From: Bacteroidaceae bacterium
GTDB lineage: Bacteria; Bacteroidota; Bacteroidia; Bacteroidales; Bacteroidaceae
Assembly: GCA_017509605.1 (NCBI GenBank)
Contig: JAFWPH010000005.1
Location: 1 to 64,000 of the forward strand
DNA length: 64,000 bases
Direction of reading: 5' to 3'
The notes under the pieces are model-generated. The model was not told the origin of the DNA. It saw only the letters and a program-made list of their open reading frames with translations, and did no database searches. Positions within the stretch are counted from its first letter, which is position 1. Every line of letters begins with the position of its first letter. The position numbers were made by a program, and so were the translations under genes. Below, one piece after another: positions 42,692-51,381 of the stretch.

Positions 42692-42779
42692 GCCTGGCTG
42701 TTACACGCTGATAGAGATTCCTGTCATCGACCTCATCTACGGTGAGCGCGAGGACATTATCCGTCAGTTGCCGGTATAA
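42692..42779 (+). repeat. Direct copy of the ddh 3' end
   Basis: 88 bp, 87 identical to 40992-41079, including the ddh stop codon. It begins at the base after the ATPase stop and is displaced by exactly 1700 bp from the original. It lacks the rest of ddh. Confidence 0.95.
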
Positions 42780-42807
42780 GGATTCAGATATCACATCATT
42801 TGCTTCA

Positions 42808-42901
42808 AAGTGTCCATAACTCGACAAAATGATGAGTTGTGGACACTTTTATTGATAGATAAGTGTCCATATCCTGAAAAAATGATGAGTTGTGGACACT
42901 T
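42808..42901. repeat. Tandem pair of 41-bp palindromic repeats
   Basis: Copies at 42808-42848 and 42861-42901, about 36 of 41 identical. Each begins AAGTGTCCATA and ends GTTGTGGACACTT, so each can form a hairpin. The region from 42780 to 43041 holds no convincing gene. Confidence 0.8.
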
Positions 42902-43041
42902 TCGGGTTGTAAAACTTGTCCACATTAACTTTTATTCTCATATTTGCCAACGAAAAGGAACTACTCTCCCCAACGACGACTATTCCAAACTCGATAAAAG
43001 GAAAAGCAGAGTGGTTACCACCGTGTAAAACGTTATACATC

Positions 43042-44136
43042 ATGTGGTTCTATATATTATTTCTTCTCCCTCTTTTGGCGATTACGTTTATTGGTTGGCA
43101 TGTATGGTGCCTGCTTCCTGTCGCTTGGTTTTGGAAGGTGCTGATTATCTTGCTGATGGTAGGTGCGGTGATGTTGTTGTTCGCGAATTTCTCACGCACT
43201 ACGGACAGTATGCCCATGCCGTTGGCTGTGGCAACTTACGAGATAGGAACGTCGAGCATCTTCGTGTTGCTCTACTTGTTCATGCTTTTCCTGTTGCTCG
43301 ATATTGGCAGGTTGCTACGTCTCGTGCCTCGAAGTGTCCTTTATCAGAACTGGTGGGCGGCGGGTGTCATTTTCGTCGGGATATTCGCGCTGTTCCTATA
43401 TGGCAATCTGCACTATCGTCATAAATACGTGGAGCCGTTGCAATTGACCACAAAGAAGCCATTGCGAAGTTCCATGAAGATTGTGATGATGAGCGACCTT
43501 CATATCGGTTATCACAATCGCAGTGAGGAACTGCACCGCTGGGTCGATATGGTCAATGCAGAACAGCCAGACCTCATCCTCATTGCCGGTGATATCATCG
43601 ACAACAGCATGCGCCCTCTCTACGAAGAGCGGATGCACGAGGAATTCCTACGGTTGAAAGCGCCAGTCTATGCCTGTATCGGCAATCACGAGTGTTTTCG
43701 CAGTGAAGACGAAGCCAAGGAGTTCTATAAGAAGTCGGGCATTCGTCTCCTGCAAGATTCCTACGCCAACGTCGGTGACCTCTGCATCATCGGACGCGAC
43801 GACTACGCCCATCGGTATCGCGCGTCGTTGGAGACCCTGATGAAGAAGGTCAATCGCAAGAAGTATTGCATCTTGCTCGACCACCAACCTCACCACTTGG
43901 AGGAGGCCGAACAACAGCATGTTGATTTTCAGTTTAGCGGCCACACCCACCACGGACAGGTATGGCCCATCTCATGGATTACAGATCATATCTATGAGTG
44001 CGCTTTCGGTCGTCATCAGCGGGGTGACACGCACTATTATATCAGCAGTGGCATTGGTATATGGGGAGGCAAGTTCCGCATCGGCACCCGATCGGAGTAT
44101 GTCGTCGTTACCCTTAGCCATGTGAGCGGTGAATAG
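43042..44136 (+). CDS. Membrane-anchored metallophosphoesterase (YaeI-like)
   Basis: A 364-residue protein with three to four N-terminal membrane helices and a calcineurin-like phosphoesterase domain. The metal-binding motifs are complete: MSDLHIGYHN, IAGDIIDNS, GNHECF and SGHTHHGQVWP. Members hydrolyse phosphodiester or phosphomonoester bonds such as UDP-diacylglucosamine or others; the substrate here is unknown. The ATG at 43042 (MWFYILFLLPLLAITF) places a helix first; the frame extends up to 42916 across the repeats, which is unlikely. It is convergent with the DUF3108 gene. Confidence 0.85.
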   Translation: MWFYILFLLPLLAITFIGWHVWCLLPVAWFWKVLIILLMVGAVMLLFANFSRTTDSMPMPLAVATYEIGTSSIFVLLYLFMLFLLLDIGRLLRLVPRSVLYQNWWAAGVIFVGIFALFLYGNLHYRHKYVEPLQLTTKKPLRSSMKIVMMSDLHIGYHNRSEELHRWVDMVNAEQPDLILIAGDIIDNSMRPLYEERMHEEFLRLKAPVYACIGNHECFRSEDEAKEFYKKSGIRLLQDSYANVGDLCIIGRDDYAHRYRASLETLMKKVNRKKYCILLDHQPHHLEEAEQQHVDFQFSGHTHHGQVWPISWITDHIYECAFGRHQRGDTHYYISSGIGIWGGKFRIGTRSEYVVVTLSHVSGE

Positions 44137-44150
44137 TCCCAGCTCACCGT

Positions 44151-44966
44151 TTATTTCTTCTTGACGATGGCGCCATGGGGGTTGCGCAGGTTCTTGGCGC
44201 TCTTGAAATAGGCTTTGGCGGTGCCGAACTTGAGGTAGAAGTCGATGCGGATGGGCAGGTGGTTGGTGTCGTCGGTGACGTAGAAACGGAGCAGTTCCTT
44301 CTCCTTCTTCTTCTCGTCGTAGTCGAGGAGGGAGAAAACCAGGCAGCGGTAGGTCACGCCGTCGTTGGCCTTGAACTTCTCCTTTCCCTTGTAGATGAGT
44401 GTCTGCTTCTCCACCTTCTTGCCTGTGGCCATGAGGAAATGAATCCGCTGTCCTTCCTTGTAGTTGGAGGCGTCGAAGGAACGCGCGCGAAGCAGGATGC
44501 TGAGCATGTCGTAGTTGCACTCGTCGCTGTAGCAGGTGTTCTCCGACCATTCACCGTGTTTGTTACGGTGGTGGAGTTCGGCTTTGCTTCTGCCGCCAGG
44601 GTAGGAGTAGAATACCTCATCGACGGTGTAACGCTTTCCTTCCACGGCTCCCTTTCGGAAGTAGAGCGGCATAAGGTCGGGTGTGATGTAGCTGCGGAGG
44701 GTGTCTTTCATGGTGAAGACCGCCTGCAATTTGTCGTTGCCGGTGAAGAGAAGGTCGCTTTTCAGTGCGTCCCTGCCTTGATAGCGCGCACTGACCGTTT
44801 TCATGCTCGCCGCCCCGACTTTCACCCAGACGAACTTCCAGTGGAAGTAGAGGTCATATACGAGTTCCTCTCCTGCTTTGAACGCCTTGTTTTCTGTGGC
44901 GAACTGCGGATGGGCATGGCTCAAAGGCAGCATAAGCAACAAGAGAAGTATTTTAAGGCAGCGCAT
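44151..44966 (-). CDS. DUF3108 domain-containing envelope protein
   Basis: A 271-residue protein with a signal peptide (MRCLKILLLLLMLPLSHAHP). The start at 44966 is an ATG, while the longer frame needs TTG at 44984. The sequence matches DUF3108 (AGEELVYDLYFHWKFVWVKV ... YFRKGAVEGKRYTVDEVFY), a beta-rich periplasmic family without known activity. It is the last gene of the operon GH3-SbsA-like-DUF3108. Confidence 0.8.
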   Translation of the reverse strand: MRCLKILLLLLMLPLSHAHPQFATENKAFKAGEELVYDLYFHWKFVWVKVGAASMKTVSARYQGRDALKSDLLFTGNDKLQAVFTMKDTLRSYITPDLMPLYFRKGAVEGKRYTVDEVFYSYPGGRSKAELHHRNKHGEWSENTCYSDECNYDMLSILLRARSFDASNYKEGQRIHFLMATGKKVEKQTLIYKGKEKFKANDGVTYRCLVFSLLDYDEKKKEKELLRFYVTDDTNHLPIRIDFYLKFGTAKAYFKSAKNLRNPHGAIVKKK

Positions 44967-45003
44967 GGTGATATTGTTTTTCAAGTCCTATATAGAAGTA
45001 CCC

Positions 45004-47172
45004 TTACTTTTTGTTCTGCTTGTCTTTCGCCCTTTGCTCGTTTCTTGTCTTGGCTGATTTCTGCTTGTCGGGCTTTTGCTTGATGAGTTTCTCAGGCTTC
45101 TGTTCATTTCGTGGCCGTGCGGTGGGCGTCCAGTGCTCCGACACCTCCCACATCGCCCTCAGGTTGAGTTCCTTGTGGTAATAGTACATGTCTTCGGGCT
45201 GGGTGTGGCTGTCGAATTCTCCAGTATCCCACTTGCCGTTACGGTTGCGGTCGTCGAACATACGTATATAATAATCACCAGGCGTGATGAAGAAGAAATC
45301 GGCCCTGTTGTCGATGGCCCGTGCACTTTTCACGACCTTGTCGCCAGCCTTGAGCAATTCCACGACACCGTTGCCCTTGAAGTTGTCGAGGTTGACGAAG
45401 AGTGCGCTGTAAGTATCGAGGCTTTTTATCTTGATGCTTTTCTTCTGGCCAGCCATGCGGTGTCCGTAGATGCTGACGAAGGCACCCGTGTCGATTTGCA
45501 GCTGGTAGGTGGTGTCGGGCATCCATTCGGCATAGAAAGTGAATTTCTTGATGTTGATGCTGTCGCGCAGGATCATGAAGTCGGCAGGTTGGAAGGTGCT
45601 ATCGACTTGTATGGTGAAGTGGAAGGCGTTGATGTCGAACGTGTCGATCGGTTCCTCGAAGATGAATTCGATGTTTTGGTCGGGTGCCATAGCCGAGGTT
45701 GACGAAACGCGGACCCCCACAAACGTCTCAGGCATGGGCGGCACTACGAAGTTGTCGGCATCGAAGTCGTAGTCTTTTTTCTTCTTGCCTTTCTTTTTCT
45801 CGGACTGTTCAGACTTTTTAGCATCTTCGGACTTCTCCGACTCTTCGGACAATTCAGGTTGTTCGGACTCTTCTTCGGGCTGCTCAGTTTGTTGTGGCTC
45901 TTCAGAGGTTTCCGTATTCTCTGTTTCTCCCTTGGCTTTAGCCTCGGCCTTGGCGTCCTCCTCCTTCTTCCTCAACTCGCGCGCTTTCTTCTTGGCCTCG
46001 GCCTCAGCGTCTTTCTTCGACTGTTTGGCCCAGTCCTCATACTCTCTCTTCCGTTGCTTGTCGAACCGTTCTTTTGACACCTTCGACACCAGTTCCATGG
46101 TATCAACCATCTGGACGAGAACGCCGTTGGTGTCGGTGCCCATGTAGTAGAGCAGCATGTTGAGCGTGTCGTTGTAATAGATGAGTGAGTCGCGTATCCA
46201 GTAGGTGATGGTGTCGTTGGTTTGGTTGGCATCGGTCACGAAGGCTGTGGAGGCGTCGAAATCGGTTGCCACGATGAGCGGCAGTGTGTCTCGTGGTGCT
46301 GAGAAGCAGATGGTGAACTTGTTGAGTACCTCTCGTTCCTTTTTCAAGAGATATTGGTCCTGCCCTGTCTCTGTGAAGGCGAGAAGGACGATGTCGTCGG
46401 GGAAGAAGTGCATGTAGGGTGTCATTACGATGGAGTCGTAATGGATGCTGTCGTGCCAGACGGTGTCGGGCCGGATATCGGGTTTTGCAGAGGGTGTGAG
46501 CAGTCTGTCTGAGAAAGCTATCTGCTCGCTTTTCTGGTCGAAGAGGAAGTTCTGGTTTTGGTCGGTGAGGGCGTAGGCTCGGTATTCCCCAGGTGCGATG
46601 CCCTTGATGGTGAAGTGTCCACTTCCATTGGTTCGCGACACCCTTTCGAAGGATTTGGTGCGGAACACGCTGTCCTCCTTTTCGGAATAGAGTCCCACCA
46701 GTATTCCCTTGATGGGTTCGAGGTTCTCGGCGTTGAGTACGGTGCCCGACATCTGGAAGGTGTCGATTCTGTCGCCTGTTGAGAAGGCGAAGGCATAGTC
46801 GCCCATGGGGTTGCCCTCGTTGTTGTCCTCGATGGCGTCGGAGAAGTCAATGGTATAGGTGGTGCTGTCCTTGAGGGTATCCATCAGCTCAATGGTGATG
46901 CGTTTGCCCATGGCCGAGATTTCGGGCATCTCCAGTTGTGGTGGTGACACCATCACCTTTTCTGTGGCATTGTCGAGTTTGATGTTCTCGTCAAACTCCA
47001 GTACGATTTTCTTTGTTCGAGTGTTTGTGGCGTATTCCTTGGGGCTGGTGCGCACCACTTTGGGCGGGTCCTCGTCGTAGGGTCCACCATCGGGTGTTCC
47101 GATGTTGGCGCATGAGAGCACCAACAGTACCACCATCATGACAGCGCATATAGAAGCGGTACGCCTGAACAT
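45004..47172 (-). CDS. SbsA-type Ig-like lipoprotein
   Basis: A 722-residue envelope protein with a lipoprotein signal (VLLVLSC). Near the N-terminus is an SbsA-like Ig domain (PPKVVRTSPKEYATNTRTKK), then further beta-sandwich parts (GSGHFTIKGIAPGEYRAYAL) and a long Glu/Lys/Ser-rich low-complexity stretch at about 415-475. The C-terminal 60 residues are basic and likely flexible. Similar proteins are common in Bacteroidetes next to DUF3108 genes. Role unknown; a cell-surface structural protein is likely. Confidence 0.78.
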   Translation of the reverse strand: MFRRTASICAVMMVVLLVLSCANIGTPDGGPYDEDPPKVVRTSPKEYATNTRTKKIVLEFDENIKLDNATEKVMVSPPQLEMPEISAMGKRITIELMDTLKDSTTYTIDFSDAIEDNNEGNPMGDYAFAFSTGDRIDTFQMSGTVLNAENLEPIKGILVGLYSEKEDSVFRTKSFERVSRTNGSGHFTIKGIAPGEYRAYALTDQNQNFLFDQKSEQIAFSDRLLTPSAKPDIRPDTVWHDSIHYDSIVMTPYMHFFPDDIVLLAFTETGQDQYLLKKEREVLNKFTICFSAPRDTLPLIVATDFDASTAFVTDANQTNDTITYWIRDSLIYYNDTLNMLLYYMGTDTNGVLVQMVDTMELVSKVSKERFDKQRKREYEDWAKQSKKDAEAEAKKKARELRKKEEDAKAEAKAKGETENTETSEEPQQTEQPEEESEQPELSEESEKSEDAKKSEQSEKKKGKKKKDYDFDADNFVVPPMPETFVGVRVSSTSAMAPDQNIEFIFEEPIDTFDINAFHFTIQVDSTFQPADFMILRDSINIKKFTFYAEWMPDTTYQLQIDTGAFVSIYGHRMAGQKKSIKIKSLDTYSALFVNLDNFKGNGVVELLKAGDKVVKSARAIDNRADFFFITPGDYYIRMFDDRNRNGKWDTGEFDSHTQPEDMYYYHKELNLRAMWEVSEHWTPTARPRNEQKPEKLIKQKPDKQKSAKTRNEQRAKDKQNKK

Positions 47173-47175
47173 AGA

Positions 47176-48711
47176 TTATTCGTGCTTCAGGTTGGCGTTG
47201 AGCGCAAGCAGCTCCTCAATGTAAGTCCTGCTGTTGCTCAGTCTCGGGATCTTGTGTTGTCCGCCCAGTTTTCCCTTGGCCTTCAGCCATTCCTCGAACA
47301 GTCCTGGTTCTGCCTGGATGATCTCAAGCGGTTGCAAGGTGATGTTCTTGTATCGTTTGGCTTCGTAGTCGGAGTTGATGGCTTGGAGTGACCGGTCGAG
47401 AATTTCGGCGAAGTCCTTGATGGATGCCGGTGCCTTGGTGAACTCGATGATCCATTGGTGGCGGCATTTTGCGTTGGCGTCCATGAAGATGGGTGCTGCC
47501 GTGTAGTCTTTCACCATGGCTCCTGTGGCGATGCATGCCTGCTCGAGTCCCTTGTCGGCGTTATCCACAATCAGTTCCTCTCCAAAAGCATTGATGAAAT
47601 GTTTGGTCCTTCCGGTGATGACGAACTTGTATGGGTCTTTCTGGGTAAACTTCACGGTATCACCGATCAAGTATCGCCAGAGTCCGCAAGATGTGCTGAT
47701 GACCATGGCGTAGTTCTTTCCCACCTCAACGCCGGATAAAGGAACGACCGATGGGTTCGGCTTGTCAAGTTCATCGAGTGGGACGAACTCATAGAACACA
47801 CCATAGTCGATCATCAGTGTCATGGCGGGGTCGTTGAGGTCGGTTTGTATGCCGAAGAATCCCTCGCTGGCGTTGTAGGTCTCCATATAGTGCATGTCAG
47901 GCGACTTGATGATGTTCTTGTACTGTTCACGGTAGGGACTGAATGCCACACCGCCATGGAAGAACACCTCCAGGTTGGGCCATATCTCGTCAATACTTTC
48001 TTTGCCGGTGATTTCAAGCACTCTGTTGAGTACCGACATCATCCATGAAGGCACACCGCTGAGGTTGGTGACGTTCAGGTGGAGCGTGTTGCGCGCGATG
48101 AGGTCGCGTTTAACCTCGAAGTCGTTGAGCAGAGCGATGCTTTTATCGGGCACCCGTGTCTTGTTGATGATGGAAGGCGCGTTTTCAATGAGTATGGCGC
48201 TGAGGTCACCCACCAGGCTGTTGGGGGTATTGAGGTTGGGTGAGTGGCTTCCTCCGAGGATGAGGCTTTTGCCGGAATTGGAGAAAAGTCGTGATGTGGG
48301 GTTGGCCATTAAATATGCAGCCAGGCAATCTCGTCCTCCTGCATAGTGTATGTCTTTCAGTCCGTCACCACTCACGGGTATGAACTTGCTCTTGTCATTG
48401 GTAGTGCCCGAAGACTTGGCGAACCACAAAACTTTTCCAGGCCACAGCACATCGCTCTCGCCTTCACGCATACGGTGTATGTAGCTCTTGAGTTCCTCGT
48501 AGGTGTTGATGCTTCCCATATGGTGGGTAAAGTCATCGTAGTTGGCGATCGACCTGAAATTATGGCTTCTGCCCCATTCTGTGGACTCAGCTTTTTCCAC
48601 CAGATGATGCATCACCTTGTCCTGCATTTCCTCAGCATGCGACAAGAAGCGTTCGAAAACCTTGTGTCTTCTGCTGAAATATACCTTGTTGAGTATCTTT
48701 GTAATATTCAT
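47176..48711 (-). CDS. GH3 auxin-responsive promoter family protein (acyl-adenylating type)
   Basis: A 511-residue cytoplasmic protein of the GH3 family, related to plant acyl-amido synthetases that adenylate a carboxylate and join it to an amino group. Seen: WFAKSSGTTNDKSKFIPVSG (ATP loop), ETYNASEGFFGIQTDLNDPA (adenylate-forming motif) and YLIGDTVKFT. The function in bacteria is not well known. It is the first gene of the three-gene operon; the next gene starts 3 bp after its stop. Confidence 0.9.
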   Translation of the reverse strand: MNITKILNKVYFSRRHKVFERFLSHAEEMQDKVMHHLVEKAESTEWGRSHNFRSIANYDDFTHHMGSINTYEELKSYIHRMREGESDVLWPGKVLWFAKSSGTTNDKSKFIPVSGDGLKDIHYAGGRDCLAAYLMANPTSRLFSNSGKSLILGGSHSPNLNTPNSLVGDLSAILIENAPSIINKTRVPDKSIALLNDFEVKRDLIARNTLHLNVTNLSGVPSWMMSVLNRVLEITGKESIDEIWPNLEVFFHGGVAFSPYREQYKNIIKSPDMHYMETYNASEGFFGIQTDLNDPAMTLMIDYGVFYEFVPLDELDKPNPSVVPLSGVEVGKNYAMVISTSCGLWRYLIGDTVKFTQKDPYKFVITGRTKHFINAFGEELIVDNADKGLEQACIATGAMVKDYTAAPIFMDANAKCRHQWIIEFTKAPASIKDFAEILDRSLQAINSDYEAKRYKNITLQPLEIIQAEPGLFEEWLKAKGKLGGQHKIPRLSNSRTYIEELLALNANLKHE

Positions 48712-48761
48712 TATTCTATGATTTCAGTAAGCGATGCCATTGGCATGATGTTTTCTACTGG

Positions 48762-48769
48762 CAAAATTA
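48762..48769 (-). promoter_or_regulatory. -7 promoter box of the GH3 family operon
   Basis: The minus strand reads TAATTTTG, 50 bp ahead of the ATG at 48711. Confidence 0.55.
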
Positions 48770-48834
48770 CCATTTTTTGTCGATAATTTGGCCATGCATC
48801 GTGTGAATAATGCTAAAGATATGTTTTTATTGCC

Positions 48835-49638
48835 TTATTTCTGTTTTTCGCTTTTGTTTTGCCGGCGGTCTTTCTTGATGTCAACAAGTTGGTTGACCAG
48901 TGCGTTGTCGTTCCTGACTATGCTGAGCGCCATGTTCGCCGCGTTCTGGTGGCTCTCTTTCTTGGAGAATCCTTTTCCTTCTCCCAGTTTGACGCCCTCC
49001 ACGATTACGGCTGCCTTGAAGGTGGGTATTCCGTTGCTCACTTTCTCTTCGGTCATGACAAACTGGAAGTCGAACTGGTATTTCTGGCACCATTCGATCA
49101 GCAGGCTCTTGAAGTTCTGCTCGCTGTCGGCGATTTGCTCGAGGTTGATGTGCTCTTTGAGCATCTTGTTGGTCACGAACGACTTGCAGAGCTCGTATCC
49201 CCTGTCGAGATAGATGGCTCCGATGAGTGCTTCGAAGGCATTGCCGTTGATATAGCTGTTGTGTGCCGATGTCACTCTGCCGGTATGCAGGACGAGTTTG
49301 TCAATCCCCATCTTCGAAGCAAGCTCGTTGAGCGTCTCTCGTTTCACGAGTTTGCTTCGTAGGTTGGTCAGAAATCCCTCCTGTTTGTCGGGGTACTGGT
49401 TGTAGATAATATCGGACACGACGGACTCGAGTACTGCGTCGCCGAGAAACTCCAGTCGTTCGTTATTGACTTTTCCACCCTTATCGTTGGTTTCTGCGTA
49501 GGACTTGTGCTGCAGTGCCGTGCGGTAGAAAGAGATGTTGTGCGGATAGAATCCGAGTATGTCTTTCAAAAGCAAAAAAGGCTCTTTCTCCTTTCGGAAA
49601 AAGAGCCTAATTCTGTCAATGAGATTCTGTGTCACCAC
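48835..49638 (-). CDS. rnc: Ribonuclease III
   Basis: Cuts double-stranded RNA in rRNA and mRNA processing. The 267-residue protein has the signature NERLEFLGDAVLESVVSDII, the acidic metal site FEALIGAIYLDRG, and a C-terminal dsRNA-binding domain (FKSLLIEWCQKYQFDFQFVM ... GFSKKESHQNAANMAL). The start is 3 bp after fabF. Codons 10-23 contain a perfect-looking intrinsic terminator (49575-49608), which could set rnc levels. The C-terminus is basic. Confidence 0.95.
   Translation of the reverse strand: MVTQNLIDRIRLFFRKEKEPFLLLKDILGFYPHNISFYRTALQHKSYAETNDKGGKVNNERLEFLGDAVLESVVSDIIYNQYPDKQEGFLTNLRSKLVKRETLNELASKMGIDKLVLHTGRVTSAHNSYINGNAFEALIGAIYLDRGYELCKSFVTNKMLKEHINLEQIADSEQNFKSLLIEWCQKYQFDFQFVMTEEKVSNGIPTFKAAVIVEGVKLGEGKGFSKKESHQNAANMALSIVRNDNALVNQLVDIKKDRRQNKSEKQK
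49575..49608 (-). terminator. Terminator-like hairpin inside the rnc coding region
   Basis: Minus strand: GGCTCTTTTTCC, loop GAAA, GGAGAAAGAGCC, then TTTTTT. A 12-bp stem with one G-T pair, a GNRA tetraloop, and a run of six T: the full form of an intrinsic terminator, yet within the first 25 codons of rnc. Confidence 0.7.
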
Positions 49639-49641
49639 TGG

Positions 49642-50904
49642 TTAAAGGTATTTCTTGAAAATCACACAAGCATTGTGTCCACCAAAACCGAAAGTGTTGC
49701 TGAGAGCGGCACGTACAGTCCTTTCCTGAGCCTTGTTGAAGGTGAAGTTGAGGTTATAGTCGATTTCCTCATCCTTGTCTTCAGGGTCGTGGTTGATGGT
49801 AGGTGGTACGATGTCGTTCTTCACAGCGAGCACACTGATCATGGCCTCCACAGCACCGGCAGCGCCGAGCAGGTGTCCGGTCATGGACTTGGTGGAGCTG
49901 ATGTTGAGTTTGAAAGCAGCGTCTCCGAACACCTCTTTGATGGCCTTAGCCTCAGAGATGTCGCCCACGTGTGTGGATGTTCCGTGTACATTGATGTAGT
50001 CAATGTCGTCGGGTTTGAGTCCTGCGTCGTCAAGTGCTCTCTGCATCACCAGTTTGGCTCCCAGTCCCTCAGGGTGTGATGCCGTGATGTGGTAAGCGTC
50101 GGCGCTCATGCCTGCTCCCACCATTTCTGCATAGATCTTGGCACCGCGTGCTTTAGCGTGCTCAAGTTCCTCAAGCACCAGGATGCCAGCTCCCTCGCCC
50201 ATCACGAATCCGTCTCTGCTTGCGCTGAATGGTCTTGATGCGTGCTCAGGGTCGTCGTTGCGGGTGGACAAAGCCTTCATGGCATTGAATCCACCAACAC
50301 CAGCGGGCCAGATGGCAGCTTCAGATCCACCTGCGATCATAGCCACTGCTTTTCCCAGACGAATGAGGTTGAAAGCGTCTGCGAGTGCGTTAGACGATGA
50401 TGCGCAAGCTGACGTAGTGGTGTAGTTGGGGCCGTGGAATCCATTTTCTATGGAAATGTATCCTGCTGCGATGTCAGCAATCATTTTCGGGATGAAGAAA
50501 GGATTGTATTTGGGGCCGAGTGTGGCTCCATTTACAGCGTAGTTTCCTGCTTCCTCCTCGAAAGTGTGGATACCGCCAATGCCAACGCCGAGCACAACTC
50601 CTATATTGTCCTTATCTTCGTTCTCCAAGTCGAAGTTAGCGTCGCTGAGCGCCATTTTGGCAGCTGCGAGTGCGTAGTGGGTGTAAACATCCATCTTACG
50701 CGCTTCCTTGCGGTCAATGTAGTCGGCCACATTGAATCCTTTAACCTCGCAAGCGAACTGTGTCTTGAACTGTGAAGCGTCGAAATGTGTAATAGGACCG
50801 GCACCGCTTACTCCAGCGACAATGTTCTTCCAAGTCTCATCCACGTTGAGACCGAGCGGAGTGACAGCGCCCATACCGGTCACTACAACTCTCTTTAATT
50901 CCAT
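49642..50904 (-). CDS. fabF: Beta-ketoacyl-ACP synthase II
   Basis: Condensing enzyme of fatty acid elongation, using malonyl-ACP. The 420-residue protein has the active cysteine in TTSACASSSNAL and the histidines in NVHGTSTHVGD and SMTGHLLGAAGAVEA. It lies 27 bp after acpP and 3 bp ahead of rnc, the usual order in Bacteroidetes. Confidence 0.96.
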   Translation of the reverse strand: MELKRVVVTGMGAVTPLGLNVDETWKNIVAGVSGAGPITHFDASQFKTQFACEVKGFNVADYIDRKEARKMDVYTHYALAAAKMALSDANFDLENEDKDNIGVVLGVGIGGIHTFEEEAGNYAVNGATLGPKYNPFFIPKMIADIAAGYISIENGFHGPNYTTTSACASSSNALADAFNLIRLGKAVAMIAGGSEAAIWPAGVGGFNAMKALSTRNDDPEHASRPFSASRDGFVMGEGAGILVLEELEHAKARGAKIYAEMVGAGMSADAYHITASHPEGLGAKLVMQRALDDAGLKPDDIDYINVHGTSTHVGDISEAKAIKEVFGDAAFKLNISSTKSMTGHLLGAAGAVEAMISVLAVKNDIVPPTINHDPEDKDEEIDYNLNFTFNKAQERTVRAALSNTFGFGGHNACVIFKKYL

Positions 50905-50931
50905 AAATAGTTGTTGTGTCTTAGTTGTTGA

Positions 50932-51171
50932 TTACTGTGCCTGGTTCTCAGTGATGAATGCGATAGCGTCGCCAACAGTAGCGATACCTTCAGCCTTGTC
51001 GTCAGGAATGTTGATGTTGAAAGCCTTCTCAAACTCCATGATGAGTTCTACTGTGTCGAGTGAGTCTGCGCCAAGGTCGTTGGTGAAACTTGCCTCAGGC
51101 TTTACTTCTTCCTTATCCACTCCGAGTTTGTCAGCGATGATGTCAATCACTTTTTCTTCAATTTCTGACAT
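50932..51171 (-). CDS. acpP: Acyl carrier protein
   Basis: A 79-residue acidic protein that carries growing fatty acyl chains on 4'-phosphopantetheine. The attachment site is S37 in [15 protein letters not shown]. The ATG at 51171 ([12 protein letters not shown]) gives the normal length; the longer frame to 51225 is unlikely because the promoter box at 51223-51230 lies there. Confidence 0.96.
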   Translation of the reverse strand: MSEIEEKVIDIIADKLGVDKEEVKPEASFTNDLGADSLDTVELIMEFEKAFNINIPDDKAEGIATVGDAIAFITENQAQ

Positions 51172-51222
51172 AATTGTAAATTTTTTAATGTGGTTAATAA
51201 ATATTGTTTCCAATTTCGAGTG

Positions 51223-51230
51223 CAAAGTTA
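51223..51230 (-). promoter_or_regulatory. -7 promoter box of acpP-fabF-rnc
   Basis: The minus strand reads TAACTTTG, 51 bp ahead of the acpP ATG. Confidence 0.6.
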
Positions 51231-51381
51231 CGGATTAATCTTATCTTGTCCAAGAAAAGAATAATCCAAAATGCCAATCGTTGCACAAAAAATGGCATTT
51301 GTGCAACGATTTAACATTTCAGAGCGTTATAATGTCAATATTTGCGCTTTGAAAGATGATGTTTAAAAGAGTGATAGAAGG

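Noticed and set aside
42810..43028. Short reading frame upstream of the phosphoesterase gene
   Set aside because: It runs through the tandem palindromic repeats and has no recognisable protein pattern; more likely non-coding.
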